This document shows positions 17,312 through 25,553 of a stretch of 64,000 bases of DNA, in pieces (position 1 is the stretch's first letter; every line of letters starts with the position of its first letter). A program made the translations under genes and the position numbers. Source of the DNA: Candidatus Pelagibacter ubique HIMB140 (GTDB lineage Bacteria > Pseudomonadota > Alphaproteobacteria > Pelagibacterales > Pelagibacteraceae); contig NZ_LAMZ01000001.1 in NCBI RefSeq assembly GCF_025558165.1, positions 1,024,001-1,088,000 on the forward strand, in the 5' to 3' direction. Under the pieces are notes generated by a model. That model ran no database searches. It saw only the letters and a program-made list of their open reading frames with translations, and had not been told where the DNA came from.

Positions 17312-18574
17312 ATGGACAAATTTCTGATTGATGGTCCTAGCAAAATCAAGGGTAAAGTTTCAATATCAGGTTCTAAAAATGCTTCACTGCCAATATTAGC
17401 AGCTACACTACTTTTTGATTTACCGGTAACTATTAAAAACCTACCAAGAGTAAAAGATATTAGCACTATGCTTAATTTACTAAAGTCTCTTGGATCAAAA
17501 ATTGAACTTTCTAAAGATAAAAAAACTGCAAAAATTTCAAACAATAAAAATATGAAAACTTTTGCTAGTTATTCATTAGTTAAAACAATGAGAGGTTCAA
17601 TTTTAGTATTAGGACCCTTAGTTGCAAAATATCATAAGTCAAAAACATCATTACCAGGTGGTTGCTTAATTGGTGCAAGACCAGTTAATTATCATTTGTC
17701 AGCTTTAGAAAAACTTGGCATGAATTATGAAATTAAAGACGGTTACATTTTAGCAAAATCTTTTGGCAAACTTAAAGGAGCGTTAATTAGATTTCCAAAA
17801 ATTACTGTTGGTGCAACTGAAAATTCTATAATTGCTGCATGCTTGGCAAAAGGAAAAACAATATTAAGAAACTGTGCTGTAGAGCCAGAAATAAAAGACC
17901 TTACTAACTTTCTCAATTCAGCTGGTGCAAAAATTAATTGGAAAGGGAGAACTTGTACTATCAAAGGAGTAAGTTCATTAAAATCAACAAATTATTCTGT
18001 AATGGCTGATAGAATTGAAGCTGGTACTTTTTGTGTAGCTGCAACTCTAGCTAAAGGGAATTTAGAAATAAATAATCTAGATCCAAAAATAATAAATACA
18101 GAACTTAATTTATTAAAAAAAACTGGCGCCAAAGTAAAAGTAATCAAAAATAAAATTCATATTAATGGGCCAGACAAAATTAAGTCTATTAAAAATATTA
18201 AAACAAAAGAGTTTCCCGGAATTCCAACAGATCTACAGGCGCAATTAATGGTCTTAATGTGTAAAGCAAAAGGAAAAAGTTCAATTACAGAAAATATTTT
18301 TGAAAATAGATTTATGCATGTTGCTGAATTACAAAGATTAGGTGCGAATATTACGACTAAAAATAATAAAGCTTATATTGAGGGTAATACGAAATTTATT
18401 GGTGCAGAAGTAATGTCTAGTGATCTAAGAGCATCAGTGGCACTTGTCTTAGCAGCTTCAGTTGCACAAGGAAGATCTGTAATTAATAGAATTTATCATT
18501 TAGATCGTGGTTATGAAAAAATTGAAAATAAATTAAAAAATATTGGTGTTAAAATAAAAAGATTAAAAAGATGA
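17312..18574 (+). CDS. murA: UDP-N-acetylglucosamine 1-carboxyvinyltransferase
   Basis: A 420-residue enzyme for the first committed step of peptidoglycan synthesis (enolpyruvyl transfer to UDP-GlcNAc). SGSKNASLPIL (Lys22-Asn23) binds substrate. The fosfomycin-reactive catalytic cysteine is Cys118 in LPGGCLIGARPVN. TDLQAQLMVL and MFENRFMHVAEL-type blocks (here IFENRFMHVAEL) are also present. The end overlaps the following DUF2948 gene by 4 bases. Confidence 0.96.
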   Translation: MDKFLIDGPSKIKGKVSISGSKNASLPILAATLLFDLPVTIKNLPRVKDISTMLNLLKSLGSKIELSKDKKTAKISNNKNMKTFASYSLVKTMRGSILVLGPLVAKYHKSKTSLPGGCLIGARPVNYHLSALEKLGMNYEIKDGYILAKSFGKLKGALIRFPKITVGATENSIIAACLAKGKTILRNCAVEPEIKDLTNFLNSAGAKINWKGRTCTIKGVSSLKSTNYSVMADRIEAGTFCVAATLAKGNLEINNLDPKIINTELNLLKKTGAKVKVIKNKIHINGPDKIKSIKNIKTKEFPGIPTDLQAQLMVLMCKAKGKSSITENIFENRFMHVAELQRLGANITTKNNKAYIEGNTKFIGAEVMSSDLRASVALVLAASVAQGRSVINRIYHLDRGYEKIENKLKNIGVKIKRLKR

Positions 18575-18963
18575 ACAAATATTTAGCTAAAATTATTGCT
18601 ACAGACAAAGAGGGATTACAAATGATTTCAGCTTGTAGTTCAGGAGCTAAAGTAAAAGTTTCAGATATTAAGTATCTAGAAACTAATAAAGTATTTTTGT
18701 TATCAATTGAACGTACTAAAGTAGAAAATGAAAATGAGGATAAAAAAGTCAATAGTATCTGCAGATTTGATTTTGTTGATAAGGTAAAGTCAAAAAATAT
18801 TGATCAATCAAATCAAGAATTGGTTTTAGAATTAGTAGGAATAGATTATTTGAAAAATAACGATGTTTATGAAATAAATCTCTTTTTTAGTAATAATGCT
18901 CATATCGCTTTGACCGCCGAAACGATTGAAGCAATATTAGAGGATCAAAGCGAAATAAAATAA
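18571..18963 (+). CDS. DUF2948 family protein
   Basis: A 130-residue protein. The pattern LAKIIATDKEGLQMISACSS at the start and IALTAETIEAILEDQ at the end, together with its position between murA and hisD, match the alphaproteobacterial DUF2948 family. No catalytic motif is visible. It looks like a compact alpha/beta cytosolic protein. Coupled to murA by an ATGA overlap and 7 bases ahead of hisD. Function is unknown. Confidence 0.82.
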   Translation: MNKYLAKIIATDKEGLQMISACSSGAKVKVSDIKYLETNKVFLLSIERTKVENENEDKKVNSICRFDFVDKVKSKNIDQSNQELVLELVGIDYLKNNDVYEINLFFSNNAHIALTAETIEAILEDQSEIK

Positions 18964-18970
18964 AGTAGAG

Positions 18971-20254
18971 ATGAAAGTTTTAGATAACAGTAAGAAAAAT
19001 TTTGACAAATTATTGGATGATTTGTTAATTCAAAGAAAGAGAAAAGTTCAATCAAGTTCTGTTTCAGTCACTAACATTATTAAAGATGTTAAAAAAAATG
19101 GTGATAAAGCTTTATTAAAATATGAGAAAAAATTTAATAAAAATTCAATAATTGAACCTAGCTCAAATCAAATTCAAAAATCAATTCAATCATTAAATTC
19201 TATTGTAAAAAAATCTATCGATACTGCATACAACAGGATTTATAAATTTCACTCATTACAAAAGTTTAAAAATATTTCTTACACTGATAAATTTAAAAAT
19301 AAACTTGAGTATAAATATTTACCATTAGACTCGGTTGCAATTTATGTACCTGGTTCAACTGCATCCTATCCATCTAGTGTATTGATGAATGCAATTCCAG
19401 CTATTGTTGCTGGTGTAAAAAGAATAGTTATGATTAACCCAGGTTACAAAGGAAAACAAAATCCTGCAGTATTGTATGCTGCTAAAAAATGTAAAATTAA
19501 TGAAATTTACTCAATAGGTGGACCATCTGCTATTGCTGCAGTTTCTTACGGAACTAAAAAAATAAAAAAAGTTGATAAAATTGTAGGCCCTGGAAATGCT
19601 TACGTTGCAGCTGCAAAAAAAGAAGTTTTTGGAGATGTTGGAATTGAGGGTATGACTGCTGGTCCTTCTGAAGTTACAATAGTTTGTGACAAGTATTCAA
19701 ATCCAGAATGGATTGCTAGTGATTTAATAGGACAAGCAGAACATGATGATCTTGCACAGTGCATATTAATTTCAAAAGATAAAAACTTATTAAATAAAGT
19801 TAAAACTGAAATAATTAAACAATTAAAAGAGATTCCAAGAGAATCTATTGCAAGGAGAAGTTTGCAAAATAATGGAATTTTAATGCATGTAAATTCAGAT
19901 AAAAAAATTATAGATATTGTTAACAAAATAGCTCCAGAGCATTTAGAGTTAAATGTTAAAAATTATAAATCTATTGTTTCAAAAATAAAAAATTCAGGAT
20001 CAATTTGTTTAGGAAAATATGCTGTTATGGCTATGACGGATTATAATGTAGGTTCAAACCATGTTTTACCAACTAACGGATCAGCAAAATATTCAAGTGG
20101 TATAAGTGTAAACGAATTCTACAAAAGAATTTCATACATAAACCTATCAAAAAAGGGTATTGAAAGTCTTGGACCATCAGTTATAACACTTGCAAATTAT
20201 GAAGGCCTGGTTGGGCATGCTCAATCAGTATTAAAAAGAATAAGGAGAAAATAA
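18971..20254 (+). CDS. hisD: Histidinol dehydrogenase
   Basis: A 427-residue zinc- and NAD-dependent enzyme oxidising histidinol to histidine in two steps. Recognisable: the [20 protein letters not shown] block, [16 protein letters not shown], the metal-ligand segment [23 protein letters not shown] and [12 protein letters not shown]. It belongs to the murA-DUF2948-hisD-infA run. hisS/hisZ/hisG lie 1 kb downstream, so several His-related functions cluster loosely here. Confidence 0.96.
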   Translation: MKVLDNSKKNFDKLLDDLLIQRKRKVQSSSVSVTNIIKDVKKNGDKALLKYEKKFNKNSIIEPSSNQIQKSIQSLNSIVKKSIDTAYNRIYKFHSLQKFKNISYTDKFKNKLEYKYLPLDSVAIYVPGSTASYPSSVLMNAIPAIVAGVKRIVMINPGYKGKQNPAVLYAAKKCKINEIYSIGGPSAIAAVSYGTKKIKKVDKIVGPGNAYVAAAKKEVFGDVGIEGMTAGPSEVTIVCDKYSNPEWIASDLIGQAEHDDLAQCILISKDKNLLNKVKTEIIKQLKEIPRESIARRSLQNNGILMHVNSDKKIIDIVNKIAPEHLELNVKNYKSIVSKIKNSGSICLGKYAVMAMTDYNVGSNHVLPTNGSAKYSSGISVNEFYKRISYINLSKKGIESLGPSVITLANYEGLVGHAQSVLKRIRRK

Positions 20255-20256
20255 AT

Positions 20257-20472
20257 TTGTCAAAACAAGACTTACTTGAATTCAAGGGGACTGTGATAGA
20301 CCTACTCCCGAATGCAATGTTTAGAGTTAAGCTAGAGAATGGTCATACGGTTACAGCTCACACAGCAGGTAAGTTAAGAAAAAACAGAATTAGAGTTCTT
20401 CAAGGTGACAATGTAACTGTGGAGATGACACCTTACGATCTTACTAAAGGAAGAATTATCTTTAGAGGATAA
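20257..20472 (+). CDS. infA: Translation initiation factor IF-1
   Basis: A 71-residue OB-fold protein that binds the ribosomal A site. It begins [18 protein letters not shown] after a TTG start at 20257 and contains [17 protein letters not shown] and [16 protein letters not shown], which are diagnostic. The TTG initiation codon is the only reasonable choice because the conserved sequence starts immediately after it. It follows hisD by two bases. tRNA-Phe begins 4 bases after its stop codon. Confidence 0.97.
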   Translation: MSKQDLLEFKGTVIDLLPNAMFRVKLENGHTVTAHTAGKLRKNRIRVLQGDNVTVEMTPYDLTKGRIIFRG

Positions 20473-20476
20473 ATAA

Positions 20477-20551
20477 GGCTGAGTAGCTCAGGAGTAGAGC
20501 AGAGCCCTGAAAAGGCTTGTGTCGGAGGTGCGAATCCTTCCTCAGCCACCA
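20477..20551 (+). tRNA. tRNA-Phe (anticodon GAA)
   Basis: A 75-nt cloverleaf with encoded CCA. The acceptor GGCTGAG/CTCAGCC is fully paired, the D stem is GCTC/GAGC, the anticodon stem GAGCC/GGCTT encloses loop CTGAAAA (anticodon GAA), and the T stem is GGAGG/CCTTC. The D loop AGGAGTA lacks the usual GG at 18-19 in its normal place, and the T loop TGCGAAT has G instead of T at position 55. It lies 4 bases after infA and is probably co-transcribed and cut out. Confidence 0.9.
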
Positions 20552-20632
20552 CCACAAAGTTTGATCTTGAAATACCTGTAAAAGAAATTAACTTAATTAA
20601 TATAATAAATAACAAAAGGACGAAGAAATAAG

Positions 20633-20845
20633 ATGAGTACACTACAAGGTAAAATAAAATGGTATAATGGTAAAAAGGGATATGGCTTTATAGAGAGAGA
20701 CGACAAAGAGAAAGATGCCTTTGTACATGCTTCAGCTGTAAAAGCTGCTGGAATGAGATTTCTTAATGAAGGTGATAAACTTGAATTCACATTAGAAGAC
20801 GGTCCTAAAGGTCCTTCTGCAGTAAATTTAAAAAAAATAGACTAA
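20633..20845 (+). CDS. Cold-shock domain protein
   Basis: A 70-residue CspA-type single-stranded nucleic-acid binding protein. RNP1 reads KGYGFIER and RNP2 reads DAFVHAS, both intact, within the usual five-strand OB fold beginning LQGKIKWYNGKKGYG. An exact TATAAT lies at 20601-20606, within a short leader, so there is no long CspA-style thermosensor UTR. It is followed by the clearest intrinsic terminator in the window. Confidence 0.94.
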   Translation: MSTLQGKIKWYNGKKGYGFIERDDKEKDAFVHASAVKAAGMRFLNEGDKLEFTLEDGPKGPSAVNLKKID

Positions 20846-20861
20846 TTTTCGTAAAATTTCT

Positions 20862-20908
20862 AAAGGACGTTATTTCTACGTTAGTAGATTAACGTCCTTT
20901 TTTTATTT
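20862..20908 (+). terminator. Rho-independent terminator after the cold-shock gene
   Basis: The 11-base arms AAAGGACGTTA (20862-20872) and TAACGTCCTTT (20890-20900) are perfect complements. They enclose a small inner stem CTAC/GTAG, and a T-rich tract (TTTTATTT) follows. It starts 17 bases after the cold-shock stop codon. The strong GC core in such AT-rich DNA makes chance unlikely. Confidence 0.88.
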
Positions 20909-21077
20909 AAGCCTTGAATATTAATAATTTTTGTCTAAAAGGCTGCTCATGAATATAAATATTACATACAGAATTACTTATAGAAGTACTCACAGAATCT
21001 GTTTCCATAGCCATTAGGCTATTTATTTATATTATAATTTTCATTCCACATAAAATAAGATAATAACTAAAGGATAA

Positions 21078-21151
21078 GCTTTGGTGGTGAAATAGTATCA
21101 CGTCGGTTTGTGGATCCGAAGTCGTAGGAGCGTAACCTACCCAAAGTACCA
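21078..21151 (+). tRNA. tRNA-His (anticodon GTG), without G-1 and with A73
   Basis: A 74-nt cloverleaf. The acceptor GCTTTGG pairs with CCAAAGT (first pair G1-T72), the D stem is GTGA/TCAC, the anticodon stem TCGGT/TCCGA (with one T-T mismatch at its base) encloses loop TTGTGGA (anticodon GTG), and the T stem is GTAGG/CCTAC. CCA is encoded. Most bacterial tRNA-His have an extra G-1 opposite C73. Here the discriminator is A and no eighth acceptor pair forms, the alphaproteobacterial exception. The T loop AGCGTAA is non-consensus. Only 5 bases separate it from the hisS ATG. Confidence 0.9.
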
Positions 21152-21156
21152 CTAAA

Positions 21157-22551
21157 ATGGAAAAAGATAAAAAACTCAATCCTTCCTTACCATCTGGATT
21201 TGAAGATCGTTGGAATAAAAAGTTAGTTTTAAAAAAACAACTTTTAAAAGTGATTGAAAAAAATTTTTTAAAATTTGGAGCTGAACCATTAGAAACCCCT
21301 TCTTTTGAGATCAGTGAAAATATTGGTTCGTTTTTAGCAGAGGACGAGGATAACCCTATGTCTGATGTATTCTCATTCAAAGATGGTGATAAAAATATTA
21401 CACTTAGATATGATCTTTCTAGTCCTTTAGCTAGATTTGTTGCTCAAAACAACCAAGAGCTTCCATCAATTTACAAAAGATACGCAATTCAGAATGTTTT
21501 TAGAAATGAAAAAGCAGGAAATGGAAGATACAGAGAGTTCATGCAGGCTGACTTTGATATTGTTGGAAATGTTAATTCAGCTCAAGCTAATGCAGAACTT
21601 TGTAATTTAATCTCAAGTACACTCTTAGATTGTGGTTTGAATAAAGATCAATTCACAATCAATATTAGTAACAGAAAAATAGTACAAGGTTTAATTGATG
21701 ATTTAAAAATATCTGAAGATAAGCAATTAAAAGTAATTAGAGCTATTGATAAATTAGATAAACCTGGATTTGGTTTAAAAGGTGTTGAAGATCTTCTTAA
21801 AAAAGAGAGAAAAGATGCAAGCGGTGCAGTTACAAAAGGTGCTGATCTAACAGACGAACAAGCATCACAAATATTAAATTTTTTAAAAATAAAAGACTTA
21901 AAACAATTAAAAGAAAATTTAAAAAATCCACTGTCTCAAGAAGGAATTAAAGAGCTTGAGGAAATTTTTGAAATTTTAGGATTTGGTTCTAATTTAGAAC
22001 AAGTACAAACCAATTTTACTATTGTTAGAGGTTTAGCTTATTATTCTGATTTTATTGTTGAAACTAACTTAAATTTTAAAGTTACAAATAATAAAGGAAA
22101 AGAAGTTGATATTGGCAGCATTTGTTCGGGAGGTTCTTATGCAAAGCTTATTTCAAGATTTAAAGGGGTAGATATTCCAGGTACAGGAATTAGTTTTGGT
22201 GTGGATAGATTGTTATTTGCACTTTTGCAATTGGATCAGATTAAGGTGGATGATCAAAAGCCTGTTTTAGTCTGTGTGATGGATGAAAAATATCTAAAAA
22301 ATTATTACGAAATTGTAGATCAATTAAGAGAAAATAACATCAATGCAGAAATTTTTTTAGATACAAAGAAAAATTTAGGTAAGCAATTAACCTTAGCAAA
22401 TAAGCGTGAATTAAATGTAGCAGTTATATGTGGTGACAATGAATTTAATGAAGGCACAGTAACGATAAAAAATCTCAAAGGTGTTAAAGGTGAAAACAAC
22501 AAAACATTTCCAAAATCAAATTTAATAGATGAAATCAAAAAACTTATCTGA
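21157..22551 (+). CDS. hisS: Histidyl-tRNA synthetase (alphaproteobacterial type)
   Basis: A 464-residue class II synthetase. Motif 2 spans FRNEKAGNGRYREFMQAD (115-132). The motif 1-proximal LRYDLS (83-88) replaces the LRPEGT of most bacterial HisRS and resembles the eukaryote-like/alphaproteobacterial form. The His-A loop reads RGLAYYSDF, with the catalytic Arg291 kept but Ala294 in place of the usual acidic residue. GVDRLLFAL is motif 3. A C-terminal anticodon domain follows (PVLVCVMDEKYL onward). The cognate tRNA gene lies 5 bases upstream, leaving no room for a leader or Shine-Dalgarno once the tRNA is removed. It overlaps hisZ by 23 bp. Confidence 0.94.
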   Translation: MEKDKKLNPSLPSGFEDRWNKKLVLKKQLLKVIEKNFLKFGAEPLETPSFEISENIGSFLAEDEDNPMSDVFSFKDGDKNITLRYDLSSPLARFVAQNNQELPSIYKRYAIQNVFRNEKAGNGRYREFMQADFDIVGNVNSAQANAELCNLISSTLLDCGLNKDQFTINISNRKIVQGLIDDLKISEDKQLKVIRAIDKLDKPGFGLKGVEDLLKKERKDASGAVTKGADLTDEQASQILNFLKIKDLKQLKENLKNPLSQEGIKELEEIFEILGFGSNLEQVQTNFTIVRGLAYYSDFIVETNLNFKVTNNKGKEVDIGSICSGGSYAKLISRFKGVDIPGTGISFGVDRLLFALLQLDQIKVDDQKPVLVCVMDEKYLKNYYEIVDQLRENNINAEIFLDTKKNLGKQLTLANKRELNVAVICGDNEFNEGTVTIKNLKGVKGENNKTFPKSNLIDEIKKLI

Positions 22552-23581
22552 AAATATTCTTAGATCTGTAAAATCGAAGGGTTACAAATATATAGATTTA
22601 CCCTCAGTTATTGAGGCTAATCATATCGTTCAAAGGTCAGGTGAAAACTTTAGAAAATTTATTTTTTCATTTACTGATCAAAATGGAAGTGAGCTGTGTC
22701 TTAGACCAGATTTAACAATTGCATCCTGCTTAAGATATTTAGAAAATAATTTAAAAGGAAAAGAAAAAATTTTCTATAGTGGTCAAGCTTATAGAAAATC
22801 TGACAATAAAAGTGATTCTATTATTCGAGATCAAATTGGATTCGAAATTTTAGGTTCTAAAGATGAAAAAAATGATGATAAAGAAATTATCAATACTTCG
22901 CTAAAATCTCTTCAAAATATTAAATATTCTTCAGGCAAATTAACAATAGGAAATGTTGAAATATTTAATTTGTTAATTTCAAAACTAGATATCCCGAAAA
23001 GATGGAAGTTAAGATTATCAAGACATTTTTGGAGAGAAGATTACTTTAATGATCTTTTAAAAAGATTGGAAACAAACTCCGATGTAGATCCAACAATCGT
23101 TGAAATAGATAAAAAGCGTTATTTAAAAATGCTAAAAGAGGATCTATCAAAAGTAGTAGCAGGTAGAACTATTAATGAGATATTAAATCGATTTGATAAC
23201 AAAATTAAAGATCCAAGAAGAGCTAGTAAAGGTAAAGGTGTTTCAAAAATTATTAAAGACTTCTTAAAAATCAAATGCCCAATCAATGAGGCTGCATCTG
23301 AGTTAAATAAATTTTTTAAAAAAAATAGAATTAATTTGGTGGTCGATCAAAGATATTTTCCTATCTCTAACAACAAAGTTTCAAAACTAAATGTAGTATT
23401 TTCAACTTCTTTTGGAAGACAATTAGAATATTACACAGGAATGGTTTTTAAAATTGATGTTAAATCAAAAAATAAATTAAAAAATATTATTAATGGTGGT
23501 CGTTATGATCGATTAATTTCTGATCTTGGGTCAAAAAATCAAATACCAGCAGTTGGGGCTGCATTAAATTTAAATTATTAA
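22529..23581 (+). CDS. hisZ: ATP phosphoribosyltransferase regulatory subunit
   Basis: A 350-residue HisRS paralogue without the anticodon-binding domain. It retains LCLRPDLTIASCLRYL and a motif 2-like IFYSGQAYRKSD and ends in GGRYDRLISDLG, but it is paired with a short HisG. HisZ forms a hetero-octamer with short HisG, giving it activity and histidine feedback control. The start overlaps hisS by 23 bp and the stop overlaps hisG by one base, so the regulator and catalytic subunit are co-translated. Confidence 0.9.
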   Translation: MKSKNLSENILRSVKSKGYKYIDLPSVIEANHIVQRSGENFRKFIFSFTDQNGSELCLRPDLTIASCLRYLENNLKGKEKIFYSGQAYRKSDNKSDSIIRDQIGFEILGSKDEKNDDKEIINTSLKSLQNIKYSSGKLTIGNVEIFNLLISKLDIPKRWKLRLSRHFWREDYFNDLLKRLETNSDVDPTIVEIDKKRYLKMLKEDLSKVVAGRTINEILNRFDNKIKDPRRASKGKGVSKIIKDFLKIKCPINEAASELNKFFKKNRINLVVDQRYFPISNNKVSKLNVVFSTSFGRQLEYYTGMVFKIDVKSKNKLKNIINGGRYDRLISDLGSKNQIPAVGAALNLNY

Positions 23582-24273
23582 TGAAGAAAAATATTTTAAA
23601 TATTGGAATTCCTAGCAAAGGTAGACTCAGAAAGGATGTCTTAAACATATTTAAAAAAAATAAATTAAATCTAATTTCAGAAAGAGGAGAAAGAGATTTA
23701 TTAGGTTCAATTAAACAAAAGAAAAATGTTAAAATTTTATACCTTCATGCAAGAGAAATTATAGAAAGACTAGGAGATGGTTCTTTAGATCTAGGATTTT
23801 CCGGATTTGATTTGTTGAAAGAGAGTGAAATAAATATTCAAAAGAAAATTAATGTGATTAAAAAATATGACTTCGGGAAGGCCACGTTAGTAGTTGCAAT
23901 TCCAGATCCTTGGATTGATGTTCAAACTATTGCTGATTTAGAGGAAATAGCATTTGAGTTTAGAGACAAGAAAAAGAAAAGATTAAGAGTTGCTACCAAA
24001 TATCCAAATTTAACAAGAGATTTTTTATTTTCCAAAGGGGTTACTCAATTTAAATTAGTAGATAGTTTAGGTGCTACAGAGGCATATCCTTTTACTGGTT
24101 CATCAGAAATAATTACTGACATCACTTCAACAGGAGAAACTTTAAAAGCTAATAATCTAAGAATTTTAAAAGATGGTGAAATATTAAAATCAGAGGCTTG
24201 TATGATGATATCTAAATCATCCTCTAAAAATAAATCTCTTAAAAGTTTAGCTAGATTACTTTCTAAGAATTAA
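23581..24273 (+). CDS. hisG: ATP phosphoribosyltransferase, short form
   Basis: A 230-residue catalytic subunit for the first step of histidine synthesis (ATP + PRPP). It starts NIGIPSKGRLRKDV and contains LDLGFSGFDLL and the PRPP-binding region DSLGATEAYPFTGSSEIITDI. It lacks the roughly 80-residue C-terminal regulatory domain of long HisG, consistent with dependence on the adjacent hisZ. The coding end overlaps a possible small antisense ORF. Confidence 0.95.
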   Translation: MKKNILNIGIPSKGRLRKDVLNIFKKNKLNLISERGERDLLGSIKQKKNVKILYLHAREIIERLGDGSLDLGFSGFDLLKESEINIQKKINVIKKYDFGKATLVVAIPDPWIDVQTIADLEEIAFEFRDKKKKRLRVATKYPNLTRDFLFSKGVTQFKLVDSLGATEAYPFTGSSEIITDITSTGETLKANNLRILKDGEILKSEACMMISKSSSKNKSLKSLARLLSKN

Positions 24274-24387
24274 ATCTTTCCAATAAATAAGAATAATTTT
24301 AATAATATCTAGGTTTCGAAGGATTGCATAAAGACCAACTAGCATTCCTAAACCAATAATAATTTTAAATATTAATAATAATTCCAT
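24256..24387 (-). CDS. Possible 43-residue single-span membrane peptide
   Basis: Reading the hisG-rmuC gap on the minus strand gives an uninterrupted 43-codon ORF. ATG is at 24385-24387 and the stop at 24256-24258, inside the hisG end. It is strongly hydrophobic in the first half (IIIGLGMLVGLYAILRN) with an aromatic/charged tail. It nearly fills the 145-base intergenic space, which otherwise has no purpose. There is no recognisable ribosome site or family. It may equally be a chance AT-rich ORF. Confidence 0.35.
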   Translation of the reverse strand: MELLLIFKIIIGLGMLVGLYAILRNLDIIKIILIYWKDLILRK

Positions 24388-24418
24388 TACATATTTTATA
24401 TATGATATAAAGTGATTC

Positions 24419-25516
24419 ATGGAAGCTATATTTTTAGTTATTTTAATTTTGCTGCTTGGAGCAGTTTCGACAATTCTTTACTTAAATTTAAGATCTAAGC
24501 CTGAAGATCAAAAAGAAAATAAAGAAGCTGAAGAAATAGCTAACTTAAAATCTGAAATTTCAAGTTTAAAGGATACTTTAAATACAACAATCAATAGCTC
24601 ACTTGGAGCAATGTCCACTTCATTTAACAATCTGTCTACTGGAGTAACAAAAGATATGACAGAGGCTTTAACTAAAGTAGATGAAAAAGTTGGAAATTTT
24701 AATCAACAAGTTCAACTATTAAATCAAAGCCAAGAAGGAATAACTAAGATTTTAGCTGGTGTTAAAAAATATGGAACTCTTGCAGAGTTTAGTTTGGATG
24801 CACTGATTAAAGATTTACTTCCAGCTTCTCAATTCATGACAAATGTGAAAATGAAAGAAAATACAAGTGAGAATGTAGAATTTGCAATTAAGCTACAAGG
24901 TGATGTTTTAGTTCCAGTTGATAGTCATTTTCCGGTGGAGAAATTTAAAGCAATTACCGATGGTCATGACGCGGAAGATAAAAGGTTAGTTGCAGATGCT
25001 AGAGCAAAATTAGCCACTGCATTTAAAGCAAAAGCTAAAAGTGTAAATGAAAAATATATTGTACCACCAAAAACTACTGACTTTGCAATTGTGTATGCTC
25101 CTACAGAAAGTTTATACAAAGAGTTAACTGAATACCAAGACCCAAGTACAAAAGAATTATTAACGCAAGAATTAATGAAAAAATATAAAGTTGTAATTTG
25201 TGGCCCTAATACTTTGTCAGCATATTTGCAATCTTTACATATGGGCTTTCAATCCTTGAAAGTTCAAAAGGGTGCAACTGAAATTTACAATCATTTAAAA
25301 ACAATAAGTACAAGATTTTCAAAACACTTTGACAACATAGTAGTTCTTAGAAAAAAATTAGAAGATGCTATGGGTGTAGTAGATAAATTTGGAACAGATG
25401 CGAGATCAATAAATAGAACTTTGGAAAGTATAAAAGATCCAGAACAAGTTGAGAAAGCTGTACAAACAGACAACGTTGAAAAATTTGTTGATAAACAAAG
25501 ACAAATAAAAAATTAG
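24419..25516 (+). CDS. rmuC: DNA recombination protein RmuC
   Basis: A 365-residue protein with one N-terminal membrane span (about residues 2-22), a coiled-coil stretch (about 30-110), then the RmuC nuclease-like core. The core shows the VPVDSHFPVEKF, DFAIVYAPTESLY and VVICGPNTLSAYLQ blocks. RmuC is linked to limiting recombination at inverted repeats and to DNA-end or foreign-DNA processing. It heads a set of three DNA-nuclease-related genes, suggesting a shared role in handling free DNA ends. Confidence 0.92.
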   Translation: MEAIFLVILILLLGAVSTILYLNLRSKPEDQKENKEAEEIANLKSEISSLKDTLNTTINSSLGAMSTSFNNLSTGVTKDMTEALTKVDEKVGNFNQQVQLLNQSQEGITKILAGVKKYGTLAEFSLDALIKDLLPASQFMTNVKMKENTSENVEFAIKLQGDVLVPVDSHFPVEKFKAITDGHDAEDKRLVADARAKLATAFKAKAKSVNEKYIVPPKTTDFAIVYAPTESLYKELTEYQDPSTKELLTQELMKKYKVVICGPNTLSAYLQSLHMGFQSLKVQKGATEIYNHLKTISTRFSKHFDNIVVLRKKLEDAMGVVDKFGTDARSINRTLESIKDPEQVEKAVQTDNVEKFVDKQRQIKN

Positions 25517-25553
25517 TTTCTTTTTTTTGATAATACCATTTATAAGAAATCTC

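Noticed and set aside
21007..21022. Small hairpin ATAGCC-ATTA-GGCTAT before tRNA-His as a second terminator
   Set aside because: The stem is only 6 bp and the following tract is mixed T/A; the strong cold-shock terminator lies just upstream, so I cannot support it.
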